The notes under the pieces were generated by a model. It was not told the origin of the DNA. It saw nothing but the letters and a program-made list of their open reading frames with translations, and searched no databases. Below are positions 57,129 to 64,000 of a DNA stretch of 64,000 bases, in pieces; position 1 is the stretch's first letter; every line of letters begins with the position of its first letter. Source of the stretch: Rufibacter sediminis (GTDB lineage: Bacteria; Bacteroidota; Bacteroidia; Cytophagales; Hymenobacteraceae); assembly GCF_014269285.1 (NCBI RefSeq), contig NZ_JACOAF010000022.1, positions 1 through 64,000 on the forward strand, in the 5' to 3' direction. Position numbers and translations under genes: made by a program.

Positions 57129-58727
57129 TTACCAACCGGGGTTTTGCTTGAGCGTTCCGCCGGACAACGTGATCTGGTTGTAAGGAATCTGCTGCAGGCC
57201 TTTGGTTTGCACAACCTTATCCGCGGCAATGGTTTTGGAGACTGCGGTCCCGCCATTCTCCACGGTCGTGGTCTCGGCAATGGCCGCCGCCGCTACGTTG
57301 ATGCCTTGGCGCAGCAAATCAAAATACCGGATGCCTTCGCCGGCAAACTCCAGACGACGCTCGTTCATGATAGAGGCCTGCGATACCGCCAGCGGTGTGA
57401 ACTTATCTTTGTAAGCCCGTCTGCGCACTTTGTCAAAATAGGCCTGCGCGTTAGGGCTGCCCAGTTCCGCGGCCGTCAGCAACACATCGGCGTACCGGAT
57501 GGAGACGTAGTCCTGGAACTGCCCGATCATGAAGTTAGTACCGCCTTGTTTCACGGGTAGGCTGTTTCCTTCTTCATCCACCATGGGGCTGTATTTCTTG
57601 ATGTAGTAGCCGGTGTACTCGCGTTGCTTGCCTTTGTTTTGGAAGTCAATTTTCTCGTCGGCAATGGAGATAATGGAAGCTACTTTGCGGGTGTCATCGC
57701 CGCTGAAGGCATTCCATAATTTAGGGTTCACCGTGGCTCCGCCCCAGCCGTTGCCGTACGGATAGCTGGCCTGCTCCCGCATCCCGATCATCACCATCCA
57801 GTGGTTTCCGTCGGTGTTGCCGTTGTAGTTACTGGTGAAGGTGTACTTGACAGCGAACACGGTTTCCTTGTTGTCTTCGCCGGCGTAATTCTTCACCGAG
57901 GCGACTGGCCACAGCTTGGCGAAATCATCCAACAGGTCAAAACCGCCATTGGCGATCACATCTTCCACAGCTGCCAAAGCCTGTGACTTGTCTACCTCCC
58001 CTACCAGGTCACTCTTGCCGTAGTAGCCGGTGTAGTACAGGAAAGCCCGGGCGGTGAGCGCTTCGGCGGCCCATTTGGTTACCCGCCCATAGGTGGCGGG
58101 GTTTTGGGCGGCATAAGTGGTGTTAGGCAGATTAGCTGCGGCAAATTTCAAATCCTGAGCGATCACCTTGTATACCTCGTCTGGGTTGGCTTGCGCGATA
58201 TTCTCCGCCGAAGGCTCCGTCAACAACGGGATATTCCCCCACAGCCGCACCATGTCAAAATACAGATAAGCGCGCAGGAAGCGGGTTTCGGCCTCGTAGG
58301 TAGCTTTCAGGTTGGCTTGGGTACCCCAGTCTATGCCCTCCAATTTACTCAGGAGCACGTTGCAGCGGTATACGGCGGCATAGTACGCTCTCCAATTTGC
58401 CTCAAATAAGTTACGGTCCGCGGGAGAACGATTGGGATCAAACTCATCCACGGCCTGGTAGTTAAACCCATCGCCGTTGCCAGCCCCCCCGAAAGAATTG
58501 TCTGACAAGACCTCGGCGGCCACCGGTAAACTGATGCCATCTGCCCAGACGCGTTGCAGCCCATCATAACAGCCCACCAGTGCTTTGAAGGCATCTTCTG
58601 GAGTGCTGTAAGAGTTGCTTTCGGTTTGGAGGGTGATGGGTTCTGTCTCTAAGAAGTCATTGCAGGCGCCCAGGGAAAGGAGACCAAACGCCAGGGCTAT
58701 TGTTTTTATGCTTTTCATGTTTTTCAA
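57129..58727 (-). CDS. SusD/RagB-family nutrient-binding lipoprotein (second pair)
   Basis: Lipidated Cys22 is followed by NDFLETEPITLQTESNSYST, a classic SusD start. The 532-residue protein has the family helices (YEAETRFLRAYLYFDMVRLWGNIPLLTEP) and ends with SIMNERRLEFAGEGIRYFDLLRQGI near residue 455, the best conserved SusD block. It starts 9 bp after susC, so the two are coupled. It should bind the same glycan as the downstream surface lipoprotein and feed the SusC barrel. Confidence 0.94.
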   Translation of the reverse strand: MKNMKSIKTIALAFGLLSLGACNDFLETEPITLQTESNSYSTPEDAFKALVGCYDGLQRVWADGISLPVAAEVLSDNSFGGAGNGDGFNYQAVDEFDPNRSPADRNLFEANWRAYYAAVYRCNVLLSKLEGIDWGTQANLKATYEAETRFLRAYLYFDMVRLWGNIPLLTEPSAENIAQANPDEVYKVIAQDLKFAAANLPNTTYAAQNPATYGRVTKWAAEALTARAFLYYTGYYGKSDLVGEVDKSQALAAVEDVIANGGFDLLDDFAKLWPVASVKNYAGEDNKETVFAVKYTFTSNYNGNTDGNHWMVMIGMREQASYPYGNGWGGATVNPKLWNAFSGDDTRKVASIISIADEKIDFQNKGKQREYTGYYIKKYSPMVDEEGNSLPVKQGGTNFMIGQFQDYVSIRYADVLLTAAELGSPNAQAYFDKVRRRAYKDKFTPLAVSQASIMNERRLEFAGEGIRYFDLLRQGINVAAAAIAETTTVENGGTAVSKTIAADKVVQTKGLQQIPYNQITLSGGTLKQNPGW

Positions 58728-58736
58728 GGCTAAAAA

Positions 58737-61700
58737 TTAGAATCTCACGTTGGCACCTACCATCACTGTTCTGGGGCGCGGGTAATACCCCACGTCTACC
58801 CCTTGCGCGAAACTGTCTGTGTAGCCAATTTCCGGATCCATGCCGTTATAGTTGGTGAACGTGTACAGGTTGAGGACTGAAGCATAGATTCTGAACTGAC
58901 GCGCGCGGGTGCTTTGCTTTAGAAGTTGCCCCAGGTTGTAGCCGATGGTCACGTTGCTGATTCTCAGGAAATCACCGTCCTGAATGTATAGATCAGAGAA
59001 GTTGGTCCAGTTGCGGGAGTCTTCCGTTACCCTGGGCATGGTGTTGGACGAGCCCGGTCCGTGCCAACGGTCCAGAATAGACGCTGTATAGTTGGCATAG
59101 GGGTTGGAATGGTTGCGATACGACTGTACAATCTGGTTTCCGGCCACGCCGGAGGCCAGGAAGGAGAAGTCAAAACCTTTGTAATCTCCGGAGAAAGTGA
59201 ACCCGAAAGTGTACTCGGGGTTAGGGTTCCCGATCATGGTCTTGTCCAGTTCACTGATCATGCCGTCTCCGTTCACATCCACGTAGCGCACGTCACCCGG
59301 CTGGGCATTGGGTTGGATAAGGCCGTTCTCCGCGGAGCGGTACTCGTTCACATCGGCCTCGGTCTGGAAAATACCGGCGGTTTTGTACCCGAAGAAGTAC
59401 CCGATGGGATATCCGTTCTGGGCGCGGTAGAACTCGGGCGCATTATCAAACAACTGGTTGGTGGCCCCGTGGATGATGCCGTCGCCACTGGGGATCTCGC
59501 CTACCTTGTTTTTGTTGTAGGCGCCGTTCACCCCTAAACGGTAATTGAAGTCACCTACTTTGCCATTGTAGGCAAGCGCAACCTCTACCCCGCTGTTCTT
59601 CACATCTCCTCCGTTGATAAAGGGTGCCTCAGCCCCAGCCGAGGCCAGAATAGGCGCCACAATGAGCCAGTCTTTGCTGGTTTTCACGTAGTAATCGAAA
59701 TTGAAATCCACTTTCCCGTTCAGGAAACGGGCATCAAAACCCACGTTGGTTTGCTCAGAAGTTTCCCAATGCAGATCTGGGTTACCCAACCGGCTGCTAA
59801 AGGAACCCGGGGTTAATACCCCCTCGGTAGGCCCGAAGTTATAAGTGGCATTAATGATTTGTACCGGAGAAAGGTATTGGAAGAAACCACCGTTCATGTT
59901 CCCCACCTGTCCCCAGCTGGCTCTCAGCTTCAGGAAAGACAGCCAATTCTCAGAACCGGCCAGAAAACGCTCATTGGTCATGACCCAACCCGCCGAAACG
60001 GACGGGAAGTAGCCCCAACGCTTCAGGAAGCGGGAAGTCCCGTCTGCCCTGAACGTGGCATTGATCAGATAAGTCTCTTTGAAGTTGTAGCTCACCCGCC
60101 CGAAGTAAGACATCCGTTTGTCTTCATCCGTCGGGCCTCCGCCCAGAGTCATGTTTGGTGACCCTTCGGTGTTGGTAGCGTTTGAAAGCCAGGCGTACCG
60201 GAGATCGGCGATGCTGAGGTTCCGGTTGCTGCCGTTGATGCCCGAGCCCAGGAATTGAAAAGCAGACGAACCCGCCATCACTTCCAGGTTATGGTCTTGC
60301 CCCATGGTGAAACCGTAGCTCAGGGTATTGTCAAACATAAGGGTTTTCCCTTTGTTCAACGATTGGTTTACCCGGGTGTAGTCACTGAACGAGTACGCCG
60401 AAAGTGTGTAAATTGGCGTATAGGACCGGTCTTCGTTCGCGTAATAATCCACGCCTAAGCTGGTTCTGAACCGCAGGTTTTTGATAGGCTCAATAATCAG
60501 GTAGATATCCCCTAAAAGGCGTTGGTTGTTGCGTCTGTTCTGATTACCGTATACCATTTGGGCATAAGGGTTGGCCTCGCCAGTGTTCCAGACAGGAGCG
60601 GCTTTACCATCGTTGTTCCAAAAATTGCCTTCCGCATCGTACATCGGAACAAAGGGGCTGGTATTGAAGGCCGCCCGCAACGTGTTGTTGTACTGGTTAC
60701 CTACCCCAATGCCGTTGTTGTTCACGTACGCGAAGGTCAGGTGCTGGCCAAGCTTCAGGACGTCTTTCAGCAGTTTATGCTCCGTGTTGATGCGGAAGTT
60801 GTACCGCTCATAATTAGAGAGCTTCTTTCCGCCTACCACTCCTTCGGTGCCGGTGTACGCCAGCGAGGTGGAGAAAGTGGAGATCTGCGATCCGCCGGAA
60901 GCACCTAGGGAATAGTTCTGGGTAACGGCGTCTTTCACAAACATCTCATCCATCCAGTCAGTGTCAGTGGCCAGATTGGCGATCTGGTCGTTGGTGAAGT
61001 AAGGCGATTTCCCGGAGTTCACGGCGGCCTCGTTCATAATACCGGCATATTCGCGGGCATTCAGCATGCGGGCTTTCCGGGCGATGTTCTGCACGCCGTA
61101 ATAGGAATCAAAGGTAATTTGGGCCGGGGTGTCTGCTCTCCCCTGCTTGGTAGTCACCAGCACCACGCCATTGGCTGCCTGGGAGCCGTAGATGGCCGCT
61201 GAAGCCGCATCTTTCAGCACGTCAATAGACTCAATATCCGCAGGGTTCAGGTAGTTGATATCGCCTGTGATCACACCGTCCACCACGTACAGTGGACTGG
61301 CGTTGGCAATGGTACCCAAGCCCCTGATTACCACACGCATGGCTTCGCCCGGCTGACCGGAGGAAGACGCAATCTGCACCCCCGGCGTTTGCCCCTGCAA
61401 CGCCTGCAACGCGTTAGTGGTACTCTGCCGCTGCAGGTCTTCGCCTTTGACCTGCACGGTGGCGCCGGTCACCAGCTTCTTCTGCTGCACGCCATACCCA
61501 ATCACCACTACCTCTTCCAGGGCTTTGGCATCTGACTTCAGGACGATGTTCACCTGGGCCCTGCCATTCACGGCTACCTCCTGCGTGACAAACCCGATGT
61601 AGGTAATCACCAGGGTTTCATTGCCGGTGGGAAGGTTCAGTTGAAAGTTCCCCTCCACGTCTGTACCGGTAGCCAAGGTCGCGTTGCCCTTCACACTAAC

Positions 61701-61820
61701 GGTGGCTCCAATAATTGCCCCTCCGTCTTCCTGGGAGGTGACTCTTCCCCTGACGGTTTGTTGGGCAAAGGCCGCCCCGCACAAACAGAGCAACCAAGTA
61801 AGTAGTAGGTATTTTCTCAT
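58737..61820 (-). CDS. SusC/RagA TonB-dependent outer membrane transporter (second pair)
   Basis: The 1027-residue protein has a signal ending AFAQ, a carboxypeptidase-regulatory-like domain (TVRGRVTSQEDGGAIIGATV), a TonB box region (LEEVVVIGYGVQ), a plug (VVIRGLGTIANASPLYVVDG, DAASAAIYGSQAANGVVLVT) and a barrel ending RTVMVGANVRF. It imports glycan fragments with its SusD partner 9 bp downstream. Upstream, 47 bp away, is the GH31 gene in the same direction, so GH31-susC-susD-binding protein is one operon. GC is as high as in the core genes, unlike the first SusC. Confidence 0.95.
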   Translation of the reverse strand: MRKYLLLTWLLCLCGAAFAQQTVRGRVTSQEDGGAIIGATVSVKGNATLATGTDVEGNFQLNLPTGNETLVITYIGFVTQEVAVNGRAQVNIVLKSDAKALEEVVVIGYGVQQKKLVTGATVQVKGEDLQRQSTTNALQALQGQTPGVQIASSSGQPGEAMRVVIRGLGTIANASPLYVVDGVITGDINYLNPADIESIDVLKDAASAAIYGSQAANGVVLVTTKQGRADTPAQITFDSYYGVQNIARKARMLNAREYAGIMNEAAVNSGKSPYFTNDQIANLATDTDWMDEMFVKDAVTQNYSLGASGGSQISTFSTSLAYTGTEGVVGGKKLSNYERYNFRINTEHKLLKDVLKLGQHLTFAYVNNNGIGVGNQYNNTLRAAFNTSPFVPMYDAEGNFWNNDGKAAPVWNTGEANPYAQMVYGNQNRRNNQRLLGDIYLIIEPIKNLRFRTSLGVDYYANEDRSYTPIYTLSAYSFSDYTRVNQSLNKGKTLMFDNTLSYGFTMGQDHNLEVMAGSSAFQFLGSGINGSNRNLSIADLRYAWLSNATNTEGSPNMTLGGGPTDEDKRMSYFGRVSYNFKETYLINATFRADGTSRFLKRWGYFPSVSAGWVMTNERFLAGSENWLSFLKLRASWGQVGNMNGGFFQYLSPVQIINATYNFGPTEGVLTPGSFSSRLGNPDLHWETSEQTNVGFDARFLNGKVDFNFDYYVKTSKDWLIVAPILASAGAEAPFINGGDVKNSGVEVALAYNGKVGDFNYRLGVNGAYNKNKVGEIPSGDGIIHGATNQLFDNAPEFYRAQNGYPIGYFFGYKTAGIFQTEADVNEYRSAENGLIQPNAQPGDVRYVDVNGDGMISELDKTMIGNPNPEYTFGFTFSGDYKGFDFSFLASGVAGNQIVQSYRNHSNPYANYTASILDRWHGPGSSNTMPRVTEDSRNWTNFSDLYIQDGDFLRISNVTIGYNLGQLLKQSTRARQFRIYASVLNLYTFTNYNGMDPEIGYTDSFAQGVDVGYYPRPRTVMVGANVRF

Positions 61821-61867
61821 AGATTAACAGAATGACATGAAAAATTTAGGATAGGATCAGGTAAGGA

Positions 61868-64000
61868 TTATTTCAGTTTCACGGAGGCGGTATTTCCAGT
61901 GTAAGCGATGGTGGCATCGGCTTTGCCATCAAAAGCGAGGGCTTTGGCTTTGCCAGGCTGCACCAGCACCACATGGAAGGTGCGCTTCTGCAGCATGCCG
62001 TTGAACTCGCCCTGGCGTTTGCCCACGGTCAGGGTTTTGGAAGCGTTGTGGTAGGTGATGGGAATGGTGGCGAACTTGCCTTTCTCGTAGTTGTAGTTGG
62101 TGTTCTCGTCTTCGTAGAGCTCAAAAGAAGCGTCTTTGCCGCCGTAGACGTAGAGCGTGATGGTCTCGGCTGGCTTCTCGGTGGTGTATTGTAGTTCCGG
62201 GCCGAAGGGTAGAATAGAGCCTTCTTTCACAAACAGTGGCATGCGCTCATACGGGGCCGCGGCCGTGATCTGCTGACCGCCCTTCTGGTAAGAACCGTCA
62301 TAGAGGTTGTACCAACCGGTGTTGGCCGGAAGGTACAGTTTGCGGCTGGTGGCCTGGGCCTCAATTACGGGGTTCACGAGCAAGCTGGGCCCAAACATGA
62401 ACTGATCGCTGATGTTCTGCACGTTTTTATCAGTGCTGAAATCCATCACCAGCGGACGCATGATGGTGGAGTTCTGGTGGTACACCTGGCCGGTAAGGCT
62501 GTAGATGTACGGCATCAGGCGATAGCGCAACTTGTTATAGTACACCATAGACTGGTACGCCTTGTGGTTCTCTGGCGCAATGTTGTAAACTTCCCGGAAC
62601 GGGTACTGCCCATGCGAGCGGAAAAGCGGGGTGAACGTGCCGTACTGATACCAGCGGGTTTGCAGCTCGCGCCATTCTTCCTGGGCCTCCGGGGTCATGG
62701 GGCCGCGGTCATACTTGTTTTCCACGAAGAAACCGCCAATGTCAGTGGTCCAGTAGGGCAACCCAGAAAGGGAGAAGTTAAGACCGGCCGGAATCTGGCG
62801 GCCCATTTCCTCAAAGGTAGCGGCAATGTCACCGCTCCAGGTGGCGGCTCCGTAGCGCTGCAACCCGCCGAAAGCCGAGCGGGTCAAAATGAAAACCCGG
62901 TCGTTGGGATTGGTGCCGCGCTGGCCTTCATAGATGCCTTTGTTGTGTTGCAGCACGTAGGCGTTGAAGTATTTATCGGCGGAGCCTAAATAGGTGGGGT
63001 TCATCAAGGCCTTGCGGTGCGCAATGGAGGAGTTAGACAAGATATCTGGCTCAGAAGCATCCTGCCACCACGCATCAACTCCCATTTTATAGAGCTTTTC
63101 GTTAATCAGGTCCCAAAACATGCGGCGACCCTCGGGGTTGAAGGCGTCATAGAACGTAGACACGTAGCCTTTGCCAATCCAGTCTCTGATTTGCTCGTTG
63201 ATGCTGGTTTTGTAGAGCAGGCCTTTCTGATCGAATTTCTTGTAGGCCTCAATGCCTTCGTAGAACTTAGGCCAGGTGGAAATCATGAGGCGGGCATTGT
63301 TGGCGTGTACCTCATTGATCATGCCCTGGGCATCGGGGAAACGGGTTTTGTCGAATTCCTGGCTGCCCCACTGGTCTTCTTTCCAGTAAGACCAATCCTG
63401 CACAATGTTGTCCAGGCCAATCTTCCGCTTGCGGAATTCTTTCACTACGTCTAACAGCTCCTGCTGCGTTTTGTAGCGCTCACGGCTCTGCCAGAAACCC
63501 ATGGCCCACTTGGGCATCACCTGGGCTTTCCCGGTCAACTCACGGTAACCGCTGATGACTTCGTCCATGTTCCGGCCGTACACAAAGTAGTAGGTCATTT
63601 TATCGCCGGCTTCTGAGGTGAAGGCGATTTTGTTCTGGTCCTGGGCAGGGGGCGGAGTCAGGAACCGAAGTGCCAGGTAAGACACGCCACCATCTGGGTT
63701 CCACTCTATCTTAAAGGAGTGTTTCCTGCCTTTCTGCAGCGGCGCCTTGAAGACTGACATGCCCGGGTTCCAGGCTTCACGCCAGCGGTCCAGCAGCAGT
63801 TTATTATCGATCCAGACTTTCACATAGCCAGAAGAAGGCATCTCAAACCGGTGATCACCGGTGGCGTCGCTCTCCAGGAAACCTTCCCAGGTCATGAGGC
63901 CACCTTCCAGCGAGTAACCCGCCGGAAAGTTCTTCTGATCCTCCAGAAACTCGAAGTTGATTTCGGCCTCCTGCCGCACGATGGGCGCTTTCCCCGCTTT
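61868..64000 (-). CDS. GH31 alpha-xylosidase-type enzyme with PA14 domain (5' end outside window)
   Basis: The frame runs off the right edge (first visible residues KAGKAPIVRQEAE), so this is the C-terminal 710 residues. A PA14-like insert (visible residues 8-115, with WEGFLESDATGDHRF and YVKVWIDNKLLLDRW) precedes the GH31 barrel, as in the Cellvibrio xyloglucan alpha-xylosidase. The nucleophile is Asp314 in AWWQDASEPD and the acid/base Asp391 in TWSGDIAA. WWxDAxEPD is the alpha-xylosidase version of the motif. A beta-sandwich tail ends the chain. It removes xylose side chains from xyloglucan-type oligosaccharides and heads the susC operon. Confidence 0.93.
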   Translation of the reverse strand, partial: KAGKAPIVRQEAEINFEFLEDQKNFPAGYSLEGGLMTWEGFLESDATGDHRFEMPSSGYVKVWIDNKLLLDRWREAWNPGMSVFKAPLQKGRKHSFKIEWNPDGGVSYLALRFLTPPPAQDQNKIAFTSEAGDKMTYYFVYGRNMDEVISGYRELTGKAQVMPKWAMGFWQSRERYKTQQELLDVVKEFRKRKIGLDNIVQDWSYWKEDQWGSQEFDKTRFPDAQGMINEVHANNARLMISTWPKFYEGIEAYKKFDQKGLLYKTSINEQIRDWIGKGYVSTFYDAFNPEGRRMFWDLINEKLYKMGVDAWWQDASEPDILSNSSIAHRKALMNPTYLGSADKYFNAYVLQHNKGIYEGQRGTNPNDRVFILTRSAFGGLQRYGAATWSGDIAATFEEMGRQIPAGLNFSLSGLPYWTTDIGGFFVENKYDRGPMTPEAQEEWRELQTRWYQYGTFTPLFRSHGQYPFREVYNIAPENHKAYQSMVYYNKLRYRLMPYIYSLTGQVYHQNSTIMRPLVMDFSTDKNVQNISDQFMFGPSLLVNPVIEAQATSRKLYLPANTGWYNLYDGSYQKGGQQITAAAPYERMPLFVKEGSILPFGPELQYTTEKPAETITLYVYGGKDASFELYEDENTNYNYEKGKFATIPITYHNASKTLTVGKRQGEFNGMLQKRTFHVVLVQPGKAKALAFDGKADATIAYTGNTASVKLK

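Overview
The window reads as a chromosome segment of a Bacteroidota bacterium, most likely order Cytophagales, family Hymenobacteraceae (a Rufibacter-like genus is my best guess from memory, not from a search). The reasons are two SusC/SusD pairs, a PorX regulator of type IX secretion, lipoproteins whose lipobox cysteine is followed by acidic residues (CSEDD, CGDDD, CQDDD), TANNTTTG -7 promoter elements ahead of several genes, and bacteroidetal versions of RibBA, DnaG, Mrp and fumarylacetoacetase. No rRNA, tRNA, CRISPR array or transposase gene was seen.

Region 1 (1-37.8 kb) is core chromosome. It holds a glutaredoxin, a family 9 glycosyltransferase, M28, M14 and S8 peptidases, a DUF1028-TPR protein, an ABC-F ATPase, SurE, an outer membrane barrel, DoxX, a BlaI/BlaR1-like pair with two operator dyads (the M56 sensor gene is broken by an in-frame TAA), an ABC exporter pair, RibBA, a potassium channel overlapping dnaG, several lipoproteins, Mrp plus Nfu for iron-sulfur carriage, fumarylacetoacetase, a flavin reductase, and an overlapping porX-tsaE-ald operon facing an HD phosphohydrolase.

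Region 2 (38.1-64 kb) is a large polysaccharide utilisation locus. An AT-richer operon encodes SusC, SusD, a glycan-binding lipoprotein and a six-IPT-domain lipoprotein. After 1.5 kb of noncoding DNA comes a divergent GH88-type hydrolase, and then a long leftward run: a PA14-containing GH31 (alpha-xylosidase type, cut by the window edge), SusC, SusD, a duplicated-module glycan-binding lipoprotein, GH2, an SGNH esterase and a GH95-like enzyme. Alpha-xylosidase, beta-galactosidase, fucosidase-like enzyme and esterase together point to a branched plant cell-wall glycan; xyloglucan is the best guess. No endo-acting backbone enzyme lies in the window.

Across both regions, except the AT-rich operon, runs the most unusual feature: about 34 copies of a 38-45 bp nested palindrome (left arm CGTTTTAGGCCTGTTTTC, right arm its complement). 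Most sit within 50 bp of a stop codon, and one lies inside the coding sequence of the GH88 gene. At least three further small palindromic element families (a two-copy element of 168-215 bp with 24 bp terminal inverted repeats, a GTAGGGGCA-ended element, and a CCCCTCC-ended element) share the same intergenic spaces.
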